The notes below the pieces were generated by a model that had not been told where the DNA came from, made no database searches, and saw nothing but the letters and a program-made list of their open reading frames with translations. A stretch of DNA of 64,000 nt. Source: Hymenobacter tibetensis (lineage in GTDB: Bacteria > Bacteroidota > Bacteroidia > Cytophagales > Hymenobacteraceae). Positions 17,131 to 25,951 of this stretch are shown here, piece by piece (position 1 is the stretch's first letter; every line of letters begins with the position of its first letter). The stretch spans positions 1,330,001 through 1,394,000 of the forward strand of contig NZ_CP094669.1 in assembly GCF_022827545.1 (NCBI RefSeq). The letters are read 5' to 3'. The translations under genes were made by a program, and so were the position numbers.

Positions 17131-20085
17131 TCATGACTTCAGGAGCGACTTGTAGATGACGTCGTGAATACGCGTACGAATGTTGTATTGACGCAGTTTG
17201 TTGTTGCCAGCGTCGGGGTACACTCGGTTGGAAAGAAAGATGTATAGGATTTTGTTTTCGGGGTCCATCCAAACGCAGGTGCCCGTGAAACCGGTGTGGC
17301 CAAACGTGCTAGCCGGCGAGAGGTTGGAAGTGGGGCCTTCGGGCTTGCTAGGGTCGCCGTGGTCCCAGCCTAAGCCGTGTCGGTTGCCAGCTACCGTGCT
17401 GCGCGCAAACTCCGTCACAACGGGAGCTTGAAAGTAATTGCGCCCTCCGTACCGGCCATTTTGCAAGTTCATCTGCATCAGAATGGCTAGGTCATTGGCA
17501 TTGGCAAACAAGCCTGCATGGCCACCGACGCCCCCAATCATGGCAGCGGTTTGGTCGTGTACGGTGCCTTGCAATTGCGTCCGGCGGTAGTACGTATCGT
17601 TTTCGGTGGGCGCAATGCACGACTGCGGAAACTTAGCCAGCGGGTTGTAGGTCATGGTGCCTAACCCCAGTGGCTTATAGAAATTCTTATCCAAGAAATT
17701 CTCAATGGGCTGATTGAGTAATTTCTCAGCTACCCGCTTAAGAATGATGAAGCTTAAGTCGCTGTATTCTACTGGGTATTTGCCTTTCACCTTCGGCAGC
17801 AAGCTAGAGCGTTGCACCCACGTCCACACCGAATCTTCGGCAGTCTGCACGCTGAACAGGGTGGGCGTTACCTGATTGGGAAACTCGGTTGCGCTGGTGC
17901 TGGCGTAGAACGTAGGCTTTGGGCCCGTCTTGGTAATGGTCTTCTCCCAGGTAGGAATGCCCGCCTTCAAGCCTGCTTGGTGGAGCAGCACCTCCCGCAC
18001 AGTCATGTCTCGTTTGTTGGTTTGCTTCAGCTCCGGCAGATAAGAGGCTACTTTGCTGTCCAGGCTGAGCGTGCCTTGGTCTTTGAGGTACATGATGGCC
18101 TGCAACGTGCCAGCTACTTTGGTCACGGAAGCCAAATCGTACAGCGTGCTGGCACTCACCGGATTGGCCTTGTCATAGGTGCAGTAGCCGTAGCTTTTGT
18201 CAAACACTACAGCGCCGTTCTTGGCTACTATCACCTGGCAGCCTGGAGCGGCGGCATACGCCACTGTTTCCAAACCGATGTTGTCAATTTGAGCTAGTAC
18301 TTTAGAATCTAGGCCTTCGCTTTCTGGGGTGGCGTAGCGTAGGCGCCGCAAATCCGGTGTGGGAATACCTGTGCCGGCTTTAAGTTCCGGAGTAACCGTT
18401 ACGGGTAGGCGCCCTTTGGCTGGCAGTGCGCCAAACAGCACCTGCGGAACCACCAACTGCGCTGCATACGTGTCTTCGTAGCCGCATACTAGAGTACGAG
18501 CACTGTCGAGGCTTTTGAGAGCGTACGCATTGCCCATGGCTACTACCACGGTTTTTAGCTGCGGATTCGCTTGCAGCGCCTTTATAAATTTGAGTGCCCC
18601 ATCCCCAATGCCATAGTTATGGGTGGGGGTGTTGTTCATGTTGTGAAGCGTCACAACTACCGTGTTGTAAGGCGCTAGGCGGGGCAGCAAGCGGGCAAAC
18701 GTGGTATCAGGAGCATAGCGGTTCGGCACCGGATACACTGGCCCGTTCTGATACTTGCCCATGATTTCGCCCACCGTGCTTCCAGCACCCGTGCCGATGG
18801 TCACGGTGGCAATGCGGAGCGTATCGAGGCGCAAAAAGGGGAGGAGGTTGTCTTGATTCTTGACAACGGTAGTGGCGTGTTCGAATATTTCCTGCGCTAC
18901 CGCCCGGCTTTGGGGCCGGTTTAGGTTGGTCATCAGGGTTGGCACATTGATGGGCTGGTAATGGTTGAGCCCCGCCCAGTACTTGGCGCGCAGAATTTTG
19001 CGGACCCGCTGGTCGACATCTTCCTGCGTAATGGCGCCTGCCGCTATGGCTTCCTTGATTTTGGTCAGGGCTACCGGTACATCTTCCGAAAACAGCAGCA
19101 CGTCGTTGCCAGCTAGCAACGCCAGCGCATCCAGTTGGCCAGGCTTATACAGGTTGGCCACGCTCTTCATGTTGAGCGCGTCCGTGAAGACCAGGCCTTT
19201 GTACGCCATTTTCTCTTTCAGCAAGCCCGTTACAAGGTTGCGGGAAATGGTGGCACTCACCGAGCGTACCGTATCAAATAGCGGCATGTAGAGGTGCCCA
19301 ACCATCACGCCCATCACGCCCGATTGAATGGCTTGCTGAAACGGATACAGGTCCACGTTGGTGAGGTGGGCCAGGTCGGAGTTGATAACTGGCAACGCTA
19401 CGTGCGAGTCCACGTCAGTGTCGCCGTGACCAGGGAAGTGTTTTACTACCGCAATTATCCCGTGGTCTTGCAGGCCCCGCAGATAGCTGACGCCCCGCTT
19501 GGCCACTTGCTCTTTGTCTTCACCAAACGACCGGTTACCAATAACCGGATTGTCGGGGTTGGAGTTGATATCCATGACCGGCGAGAAGCTGACATGCACG
19601 CCGAGGGTTTTCATCTTCAGGGCAATTTCGCGGCCCATCTGATAGATGTACTGGTCGTCGTCCATGGCGCCCAGCGTCATTTGCTTGGCGAAGTGCATGC
19701 TGGAGTCCAGGCGCATGTCTAGCCCCCACTCGGCATCCAGCGAAACCAGTAGCGGCACCTTGGCTGCTGCCTGGTACCGGTTGGTTAGAATAGCTTGTCG
19801 GCGCGGCCCGCCTTGCAAGAACATAAGTCCGCCAATGTTCTGGTTACGGACCAGGTTCTCGATGGATTGGGCGTGGCGTTTGTCTTTGTTGGAGTAGGCC
19901 GCCACCATGAAGAGCTGGCCCAGCCGCTGATCGGGAGTGAGCGAGGTGAATACGCTGTCCACCCAGTTCTGCTCGGCCACTGACTGCGGGCGGGCAGCAT
20001 CGTCGTAGGGCACGGCCGATGTGATGAGTAGACCCGTCGCGGCCAGGAGCAACAGGAAGAGTCTAATCCGAAAATCCTTGAGCAT
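17131..20085 (-). CDS. GH3 beta-N-acetylhexosaminidase fused to serine beta-lactamase-type hydrolase
   Basis: The 984-residue exported protein joins two enzymes. After a signal peptide (RLFLLLLAATGLLITSA), residues about 50-400 are a NagZ-like GH3 barrel with the KHFPGHGDTDVDSH loop carrying the His-Asp acid pair and the nucleophile Asp in FTDALNMKSV. A second, Rossmann-like GH3 domain runs to about 600. Residues about 620-980 form a penicillin-binding-protein/beta-lactamase fold with SxxK in LASVTKV, YSD in VEYSDLSF and HTG in FGHTGFTG. Such fusions occur in Bacteroidota and suggest joint action on cell-wall muropeptides: removing GlcNAc and cleaving an amide or ester, perhaps on the peptide stem. 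Start 20085 (MLKDFRIRLFLL) is preferred, since the frame to 20205 adds 40 residues before the signal. No muropeptide permease adjoins it. Confidence 0.9.
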   Translation of the reverse strand: MLKDFRIRLFLLLLAATGLLITSAVPYDDAARPQSVAEQNWVDSVFTSLTPDQRLGQLFMVAAYSNKDKRHAQSIENLVRNQNIGGLMFLQGGPRRQAILTNRYQAAAKVPLLVSLDAEWGLDMRLDSSMHFAKQMTLGAMDDDQYIYQMGREIALKMKTLGVHVSFSPVMDINSNPDNPVIGNRSFGEDKEQVAKRGVSYLRGLQDHGIIAVVKHFPGHGDTDVDSHVALPVINSDLAHLTNVDLYPFQQAIQSGVMGVMVGHLYMPLFDTVRSVSATISRNLVTGLLKEKMAYKGLVFTDALNMKSVANLYKPGQLDALALLAGNDVLLFSEDVPVALTKIKEAIAAGAITQEDVDQRVRKILRAKYWAGLNHYQPINVPTLMTNLNRPQSRAVAQEIFEHATTVVKNQDNLLPFLRLDTLRIATVTIGTGAGSTVGEIMGKYQNGPVYPVPNRYAPDTTFARLLPRLAPYNTVVVTLHNMNNTPTHNYGIGDGALKFIKALQANPQLKTVVVAMGNAYALKSLDSARTLVCGYEDTYAAQLVVPQVLFGALPAKGRLPVTVTPELKAGTGIPTPDLRRLRYATPESEGLDSKVLAQIDNIGLETVAYAAAPGCQVIVAKNGAVVFDKSYGYCTYDKANPVSASTLYDLASVTKVAGTLQAIMYLKDQGTLSLDSKVASYLPELKQTNKRDMTVREVLLHQAGLKAGIPTWEKTITKTGPKPTFYASTSATEFPNQVTPTLFSVQTAEDSVWTWVQRSSLLPKVKGKYPVEYSDLSFIILKRVAEKLLNQPIENFLDKNFYKPLGLGTMTYNPLAKFPQSCIAPTENDTYYRRTQLQGTVHDQTAAMIGGVGGHAGLFANANDLAILMQMNLQNGRYGGRNYFQAPVVTEFARSTVAGNRHGLGWDHGDPSKPEGPTSNLSPASTFGHTGFTGTCVWMDPENKILYIFLSNRVYPDAGNNKLRQYNIRTRIHDVIYKSLLKS

Positions 20086-20403
20086 CGGCTCCCGTGGTAA
20101 TATCTGGCGTGATAGAGTCAGGTTGAAAGCAAGCGGAATTCGCCCTACTTTTGCCCAATCCGTGTAGGAGAAAGTGAACGGGCCGGATAGTCCGGCGGTT
20201 GGCATAGCGGGCCCGCGGCATCCTTTCTTCTACTCTTCCCAAAGCATTGATTCGGCAATTCGAACAACGCTTCGCACACGAATGTTGATCGCAAACTTAC
20301 GGATAATTTTTGGTGGCTGGATGTAGAAGCGCCGCCGTAATGCAATTTTTCTGCTCTCTAACGTGTTCATTTTCACCTTTCGTATCTCTTTTCTTCCACT
20401 GGC
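20086..20403. other. Divergent intergenic region between GH3 fusion gene and mutL
   Basis: The 318 bases hold the promoters of two divergent genes. I see no coding frame of note, no clear copy of the Bacteroidota promoter consensus on either strand, and no strong hairpin. The last 100 bases before mutL are AT-richer than the rest. Confidence 0.4.
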
Positions 20404-22452
20404 ATGGCCGACATAATTCAGCTGCTTCCCGAATACCTGGCCAACCAGATTGCGGCCGGTGAAGTGGTGCAGCGCCCGGCTTCAGCGGTAAAAGAATTGC
20501 TGGAAAATGCCGTTGACGCCGGAGCCACGCAGATTCAGCTCATCATCAAGGATGCTGGCAAACAGCTCGTGCAGGTGGTCGACAACGGCGCCGGTATGAG
20601 CGCCACCGATGCCCGCATGAGCCTTGAGCGCCATGCCACCAGCAAGATCCGCACGACCGATGACCTATTCCGGATCCGTACGCTCGGCTTCCGGGGCGAA
20701 GCCCTGGCTTCCATTGCGGCCGTGGCTCAGGTAGAGCTGCGCACCAAGCCCCGCGACCAAGATACGGGCACGCTCCTGCTGGTAGAAGGCTCCCAGATTA
20801 CCAGTCAGCAGCCCGTGGCCTGCCCCGATGGGACGAGCATCAGCGTCAAGAATCTGTTCTTCAATGTGCCTGCCCGCCGCAACTTCTTGAAAAGCAACGC
20901 GGTGGAAATGCGACACATCCTCGATGAGTTTCAGCACATAGCGTTGGCTAACCCCCAGATTTCGTTTTCCTTGTATCAAAACGACCTGGAAGTGTTCAAT
21001 TTGCCATCGGGCAAGCTGAGCCAGCGCATTGTGAGCTTGCTTGGTAATGGGTATAAAGAGCAATTGGCGGCTTGTGAAGAAGTGACGCCTTTCATCACCG
21101 TGCGGGGGTTCATTGGCAAGCCCGAATCTGCCAAGAAAAGCCGCGGCGACCAGTTTTTCTTTGTCAACAACCGCTTTATCCGCTCGGCTTACCTCAACCA
21201 TGCTGTTCTAACAGCTTATGAGGGACTATTGCCCAAGGACACCTACCCGTTCTATGTGCTGTTTCTGGACCTCGACCCGAAGTCCATTGACATCAACGTG
21301 CACCCAACCAAAACGGAAATCAAGTTCGAAGACGAGAAAACCGTGTATGCTATTGTGCGCGCTGCCGTAAAACAGTCACTAGGCTTGCACAACATGGCGC
21401 CGTCGTTGGATTTTGATGGCGACGTGAATTTTGCGCCTATCCAGCCGTTGCGCTTGTCAGACGATCAGAAAAGTTCGTTCGACAGCAGCTTCCGACCCGA
21501 CGCGCTGGCTTCGGCCGCTTCGCAGGCAGCCCAGCCGGCCTCCCGGGAGCCGCGTCCCAGCAGCGCTGACCGGGGGGGCAGCCGTTCGGATGCGTACGAA
21601 CGGCAGGTGCCGCCCCGCCCAACCGACCAAGCCAAACGCGAACTAGAGGCGTTTTACAAATCATTGAGTGAACTCAATGTGCCTGACGTGGAGCGGGAAG
21701 CCACCGCGAAAGGAGTGCCGGTGCCGTCGGCGGCGGCGCTGGAGGCCGCGCAAGCGGCCGCTACAGAGATGCCAGCGCCTGCACCAACTCCAACCCCAAC
21801 CCCAACCGCAGCAGGGCTACCTGTTATGCCAGTTGCCGCTCCGGTTGCGCCGCAGCTGCCGCTCCGCGAGAGTACCGCTGGCCCGGGCGGCAAGGTGTTG
21901 CAGCTGCACCAGCAGTATTTGTTGGTGCCAGTTAAGTCGGGCCTAATGCTGATCGACCAGGCGGCAGCGCGGGAGCGGATTCTGTACGAGCAATATGCTC
22001 AAGAATTGGAGCGCGAAACCGGCACCTCCCAAACGTTGTTGTTTCCGCGTACGATTACGTTTTCTCCGCAAGACTTTGCCGTGCTACGCGAAGTGGAAGA
22101 GGCACTACGCGCGTTAGGATTCCGTTTCACTGATTTCGGCAAGCATACTATTGCGGTGGAAGGCATTCCGGCCGATGTGCTAGCCCGCGACGAAAAGGAA
22201 CTGCTGGAAAGCCTTATCGAGCAATTTCGCAACAGTGCGGGTCCGGTGAAGCTGGAGCGCCGCGAGCAAATGGCGCGGGCCTTGGCGCGCCGAGTAGCCA
22301 CTACGGCCTCCACTGCCCGTCTCTCCGATACTGAAATGACGGCCTTGGTTGACAAGCTTTTTGCCTGCCAAGTGCCTGGCTATACTCCCGATGGCCGCCG
22401 GACGTTGGTGATGCTGGAAATGAGCCAGTTGCAGTCCTTCTTTACGCGCTGA
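20404..22452 (+). CDS. mutL: DNA mismatch repair protein MutL
   Basis: MutL links mismatch recognition by MutS to strand incision. The 682-residue protein has the GHKL ATPase N-terminus with ENAVDAGAT, DNGAGM, RHATSKI and GFRGEALASI, a transducer domain with NNRFIRSAYLNHAV and DINVHPTKTEIKF, a Pro/Ala/Thr linker of about 150 residues (includes a PTPTPTPT run near residue 460), and the C-terminal dimerization domain. In that domain the endonuclease motif DQHAxxERxxYE reads DQAAARERILYE (518-529), with Ala in place of His, and the metal-binding CPHGRP position reads YTPDGRR (660-666). The nuclease activity is therefore probably absent. Two rhomboid genes follow on the same strand but a hairpin lies between. 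Confidence 0.97.
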   Translation: MADIIQLLPEYLANQIAAGEVVQRPASAVKELLENAVDAGATQIQLIIKDAGKQLVQVVDNGAGMSATDARMSLERHATSKIRTTDDLFRIRTLGFRGEALASIAAVAQVELRTKPRDQDTGTLLLVEGSQITSQQPVACPDGTSISVKNLFFNVPARRNFLKSNAVEMRHILDEFQHIALANPQISFSLYQNDLEVFNLPSGKLSQRIVSLLGNGYKEQLAACEEVTPFITVRGFIGKPESAKKSRGDQFFFVNNRFIRSAYLNHAVLTAYEGLLPKDTYPFYVLFLDLDPKSIDINVHPTKTEIKFEDEKTVYAIVRAAVKQSLGLHNMAPSLDFDGDVNFAPIQPLRLSDDQKSSFDSSFRPDALASAASQAAQPASREPRPSSADRGGSRSDAYERQVPPRPTDQAKRELEAFYKSLSELNVPDVEREATAKGVPVPSAAALEAAQAAATEMPAPAPTPTPTPTAAGLPVMPVAAPVAPQLPLRESTAGPGGKVLQLHQQYLLVPVKSGLMLIDQAAARERILYEQYAQELERETGTSQTLLFPRTITFSPQDFAVLREVEEALRALGFRFTDFGKHTIAVEGIPADVLARDEKELLESLIEQFRNSAGPVKLERREQMARALARRVATTASTARLSDTEMTALVDKLFACQVPGYTPDGRRTLVMLEMSQLQSFFTR

Positions 22453-22460
22453 ATAAGCTT

Positions 22461-22498
22461 GCTGCACCTGCTTGTCATGCTTTGCAGGCAGGTGCAGC
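22461..22498 (+). terminator. Hairpin just after mutL
   Basis: GCTGCACCTGC (22461-22471) and GCAGGTGCAGC (22488-22498) are perfect 11-base arms around a 16-base loop, starting nine bases after the mutL stop. No T run follows, so it is a weak intrinsic terminator at most, or an RNA-stabilising stem. Confidence 0.45.
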
Positions 22499-22619
22499 TA
22501 CCAGCTAGCTTCCAAAAAAAGAGGGGATGGTGCGCACCGGCAAGCCGACGAATTCCGGGCAATCAGCGTAAGGAAAAATAGTCAACGAAATTACCTCAAC
22601 CAGCGCAACTCAGCACTTC

Positions 22620-23417
22620 ATGTTCCGACTTACTCCGACCGTTCGCACCTTGCTCATTATCAACGTGCTGGTGTTTTTCTTGCAAAGCCAATTTGGCGCT
22701 CAAGTTGATGTACTAGGTGCTTTGTACCCGTTCAGCTCCATCTATTTTAAGCCATGGCAGTTTGTAACGTATATGTTCATGCACAGTGGCTTCGGGCATC
22801 TGCTCTCCAACATGCTTGGGTTGGTGTTCATCGGGGCTTCATTGGAAGACGTATGGGGGCCTAAGCGGTTCCTGACGTATTGGCTGATTTGCGGTATTGG
22901 AGCGGGTGTACTCTACCAAGGAGTGCGCACATATGAAATTCAGCAGATGAACGCGGACCGCATAGAATTTCGTGAAAATCCATCGGGTGTTGCCTTTGTA
23001 GACTTCTTTAGTCAGCATTTTCCGGCTTATGAGCAGTCGGCTAAGTCAATGGGTGTCTCGCTCGACCGCAATCCAGGCAATGCATCTATGATAGATCAGG
23101 CCGCTGATGCTATTGACGACGCATATCAAAGCTTACTGGCTAGCCCTAACGCAGGTATGCTAGGCGCTTCAGGTGCCTTGTTCGGGGTTCTTTTCGCTTT
23201 CGGCTTTCTATTTCCACAGCAAACCCTCATCATATTCCCTATCCCGATTCCAATCAAAGCGTGGCTGTTCGTATTTCTATACACTGCCTACGAACTATAC
23301 TCCGGCTTGCACCGGACACCCGGCGACAATGTGGCGCACTTTGCACATTTGGGCGGAATGTTGATTGGCTTTATTGTCCTGAAAATCTGGCAACGTAATG
23401 GCACGCATTTCGGTTAA
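22620..23417 (+). CDS. Rhomboid family intramembrane serine protease
   Basis: Rhomboids cut membrane proteins inside the bilayer. This 265-residue protein has six hydrophobic segments; the catalytic serine is Ser184 in GASGALFG and the partner histidine lies in NVAHFAHLGG. The HxxxN motif for the oxyanion is seen as MHSGFGHLLSNM. Between the second and third segments is a soluble insert of about 75 residues (QQMNADRIEFRENPSG to SPNAGM), larger than in the model rhomboid GlpG. The gene is followed by a second rhomboid gene, 107 bases on. Confidence 0.92.
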   Translation: MFRLTPTVRTLLIINVLVFFLQSQFGAQVDVLGALYPFSSIYFKPWQFVTYMFMHSGFGHLLSNMLGLVFIGASLEDVWGPKRFLTYWLICGIGAGVLYQGVRTYEIQQMNADRIEFRENPSGVAFVDFFSQHFPAYEQSAKSMGVSLDRNPGNASMIDQAADAIDDAYQSLLASPNAGMLGASGALFGVLFAFGFLFPQQTLIIFPIPIPIKAWLFVFLYTAYELYSGLHRTPGDNVAHFAHLGGMLIGFIVLKIWQRNGTHFG

Positions 23418-23524
23418 GTAAGCAGCCAACAGCTCTGTTGGTGGTCACTGGAAACCGGAGGCTGTTGTTGTGCTTCTATAGCAGCCTGGTTTCCAATTTT
23501 TCCTGTTTCTACGTTCTACTTTCC

Positions 23525-24412
23525 ATGAGCTTTATCGACGATATCCGCACAGCCTTCAGCCGGCGCGACAATGCGCTGAATCAGCTGCTGCTGCTGAATG
23601 CGCTGGTGTTTGTGGGGCTGATAGTGTTTGGAGCCATCATGTTTGTGAGCACAGGCTCTACCAACCATGGGCTGGTGTTGGATTGGATTGCTGTGCCTTC
23701 GGAGCCCATGCGCCTACTCACCCGCCCCTGGACGCTGCTGACGTATAGCTTCACCCACATCGGGTTCTTTCACATCCTTTTCAACTTGCTCAACCTGTAC
23801 TGGTTTGGCTCTTTGGTACGTGAGTACCTCGGCGACCGGAAGCTGGTGAGTTTGTACGTGTTGGGCGCGCTGGCCGGCGTGGTGCTGTTTCTGCTGGCGT
23901 TCAATCTGCTGCCTGTTTTCCAAGGACGCCCGGCTATCTTGTACGGTGCCTCGGCTAGTGTAACGGCCATCATTGTGGCGGCGGCCACCCTGCTCCCCGA
24001 CTACACTTTCAGTATCATTCTGATTGGCCCCGTCAAGATCAAATACATTGCAGCAGTAGTGGTGCTGGTATCGTTGGCTGGGCTTGATGGCAGCAATGCT
24101 GGCGGCGAAATTGCCCACCTGGGTGGCGCGCTGCTCGGCTTTCTATATATAAAGCAGCTGCAACGCGGCCGCGACTTAGGTACTCCCGTGCAAGCTGTTG
24201 GTGATTGGGTAGGAGCACTACTTTCCGGTCGGCCGCGGCTGCGAGTCACGCACCGTGGGGGAGGTACAAATACTGCTGCGGCCAAGAAAGGCGCCATGCC
24301 CAAACCCGAGCAAAACGACATCGATACCATCCTCGACAAGATTTCACGCTCCGGTTACGAAAGCCTTTCCAAAGACGAAAAGCAAAAGCTATTTCGCGCC
24401 AGCCAAAAGTAA
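23525..24412 (+). CDS. Rhomboid family protease with C-terminal DUF6576-like tail
   Basis: The 295-residue protein has six hydrophobic segments, an oxyanion motif FTHIGFFHILFNLLN, the active serine in YGASASVTA and a histidine in GGEIAHLGGALLGF. Serine is retained, though GASG is GASA. After the last helix comes a soluble tail of about 80 residues that ends in a short helical module (DIDTILDKISRSGYESLSKDEKQKLF) often found on Bacteroidota rhomboids. ATG 23525 is chosen as MSFIDDIRTAF matches the family start; the longer frame to 23438 adds an unrelated hydrophobic stretch. Its target is unknown. It is the second of a tandem pair. Confidence 0.92.
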   Translation: MSFIDDIRTAFSRRDNALNQLLLLNALVFVGLIVFGAIMFVSTGSTNHGLVLDWIAVPSEPMRLLTRPWTLLTYSFTHIGFFHILFNLLNLYWFGSLVREYLGDRKLVSLYVLGALAGVVLFLLAFNLLPVFQGRPAILYGASASVTAIIVAAATLLPDYTFSIILIGPVKIKYIAAVVVLVSLAGLDGSNAGGEIAHLGGALLGFLYIKQLQRGRDLGTPVQAVGDWVGALLSGRPRLRVTHRGGGTNTAAAKKGAMPKPEQNDIDTILDKISRSGYESLSKDEKQKLFRASQK

Positions 24413-24429
24413 CCTCACTCGACTACCGA

Positions 24430-24468
24430 CTAAAAAGCTCCACTGCTTTTCGCAGTGGAGCTTTTTAG
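24430..24468. terminator. Bidirectional terminator between the second rhomboid gene and the AlkD-like gene
   Basis: CTAAAAAGCTCCACTGC (24430-24446) and GCAGTGGAGCTTTTTAG (24452-24468) are perfect 17-base arms with a five-base loop, flanked by A and T runs. The end of the minus-strand gene (24465) overlaps the right arm by four bases. Confidence 0.9.
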
Positions 24469-25172
24469 TTGTGCATATGCCAGTGTCGCCGCTCAGGTGG
24501 CAGCCGCTCAATGGCGTAACGCAAAGCGGTGCGGGGCATTTGGCCCCGGTAGTCAGCTAAAAATTCTTCGAGGGCGTCTTCGTTGCGCTTGCCTACCTCG
24601 CGCAGCATCCAGCCCATAGCCTTGTGAATCAGGTCGTGGGGGTGGGAGAGGAGTTGGGCGGCCAGTTGGAAGGTGTCAGCGAATTGGTTTTTGCGAATGA
24701 AGGTTAGCGTTGAAACCAAGGCCATACGCTGGCTCCAAAGCTGTGGCTCGGCTGCTAGCTCATAGAGTGGCTCCCGGCTTTTGTCGAGCAGGTAGGTGCC
24801 CACTAGCATGGGGCAAGTAATGTCTACCAGATTCCAGTTGTTGACGAAGCGCCGATTGGCCAGGTACCGTTCGTGAATAACGCGCTGCCCGGCGGGGCCA
24901 GCCTTCGGATACTGCAGCGTCCAGACAATAAGGGCTGTCTGCCGACATTCGTGCCACGGACTTGCCAACAGCTTCTCGACCTCGGCCAGCGGCAGCGCCC
25001 GAAACTGCCGGGCCAGCTGGCGCTGTTGCGGCAAATCAAGGCCTAAAAACTGGTCGCCAGCGCCGTACTCACCAGGCTTGGTTTTGAAGAAACGCTGTAG
25101 AAGAACGACTCGGGCTGGATTGGCGAGGGTGTGAAGGGCAACTTCGAGGTCGGCGGCAGTCATCGGAAGCAA
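24465..25172 (-). CDS. AlkD-like DNA alkylation repair glycosylase
   Basis: AlkD-type enzymes are all-helical HEAT-repeat proteins that remove positively charged or bulky alkylated bases from DNA without base flipping. The 235-residue protein is all-helical and of the right size. The three residues that matter in Bacillus AlkD (Trp109, Asp113, Arg148) have matching ones here: Trp113 and Asp117 in NNWNLVDITCP and Arg149 in LWSQRMALV, with the same spacing. The start codon is at 25172; an inner ATG three codons later is possible. The macro-domain gene ends 29 bases upstream on the same strand, so the two probably share a transcript. Confidence 0.9.
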   Translation of the reverse strand: MLPMTAADLEVALHTLANPARVVLLQRFFKTKPGEYGAGDQFLGLDLPQQRQLARQFRALPLAEVEKLLASPWHECRQTALIVWTLQYPKAGPAGQRVIHERYLANRRFVNNWNLVDITCPMLVGTYLLDKSREPLYELAAEPQLWSQRMALVSTLTFIRKNQFADTFQLAAQLLSHPHDLIHKAMGWMLREVGKRNEDALEEFLADYRGQMPRTALRYAIERLPPERRHWHMHN

Positions 25173-25201
25173 AGTTTATGTTCCTAACAGCAAGCTGGAA
25201 G

Positions 25202-25834
25202 TTACTTGATATTGTACTTCAAGTCTGACTCGTTGTGGGTATAGAAGTAGGCGTAGTTGGAGCGCAACTCTTCCCAACCGGCTTTAGTGGCATATTTCTG
25301 GTGTATCACGTCCTCCCAAGCAATCCGCATTTGGCGGGCGCATACCAGCGGCCGCACCTGCCCCACCCCGGTACCTAGACCTGGAATGGCTACACTCTTG
25401 ATGGTTGATTTCACCGATTCGCCAGTAGGCAGTACCCCGTGCTCCAGCAAGAGCAGTAGGGCTTTCATACAATGATACACATTGGGCCCACGCGTAATAG
25501 TCATGGGCGTGCGCATGGTAGGAGCTGAAATCAGGTAGGGAAATAAGTCGCTGCCTGTAGGCAGAATGATGGCCTGCCCAACCAATAGTTCTCCGTAGAA
25601 CTTCTCGCGGATAATGCGCTGCAAATCCTTCTCGATATGCCAGCCTAAGTGCTTGGATATCGCAAAGTCTATGCCCCCGTTCATGAAGCCGAAACTGTTG
25701 GCCGGGCTGACAATGGCGTCGCACGGAAAGTCGAAGATGGAGCCGTGGCGGACTGTTACTGCATCGACGTCGGCAAATACTTGCTTCCAGGCGTCGGTAA
25801 TCTCTTGGTTGACATCAATAAGGTGAAAGTGCAT
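25202..25834 (-). CDS. Macro domain protein (ADP-ribose binding or processing)
   Basis: Macro domains bind ADP-ribose or related nucleotides and may remove ADP-ribose from proteins, RNA or DNA. The 210-residue protein has a first strand set (MHFHLIDVN; DAVTVRHGSIFDFP), the ADP-ribose loop IVSPANSFGFMNGGID, a central GQAIILPTGS, and the second binding loop IPGLGTGVG. A helical C-terminal extension of about 45 residues follows. It is likely cytosolic. It lies 29 bases before the AlkD-like DNA glycosylase gene, an unusual neighbour. Exact substrate and catalytic ability cannot be decided by eye. Confidence 0.88.
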   Translation of the reverse strand: MHFHLIDVNQEITDAWKQVFADVDAVTVRHGSIFDFPCDAIVSPANSFGFMNGGIDFAISKHLGWHIEKDLQRIIREKFYGELLVGQAIILPTGSDLFPYLISAPTMRTPMTITRGPNVYHCMKALLLLLEHGVLPTGESVKSTIKSVAIPGLGTGVGQVRPLVCARQMRIAWEDVIHQKYATKAGWEELRSNYAYFYTHNESDLKYNIK

Positions 25835-25898
25835 GTAAGGATTTTAGGCTAGCAAGGTAATAAATACCTGCCTTTCGCTATACTCGGTAAACGAAAAT

Positions 25899-25926
25899 CG
25901 GCCGCCCCGCTAGTGCGGAACGGCCG
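25899..25926 (-). terminator. Terminator after mdh
   Basis: On the minus strand CGGCCGTTCCGC pairs with GCGGGGCGGCCG over 12 positions, two of them G-U, around a short loop, and ATTTTCG follows. The hairpin sits 26 bases beyond the mdh stop codon. Confidence 0.7.
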
Positions 25927-25951
25927 GTTTCAATTAAAGCGGAAACTAGAA

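Noticed and set aside
21780..21812. Short tandem repeat CCAACC in mutL
   Set aside because: It only encodes a Pro-Thr run in the flexible linker and is not a separate element.
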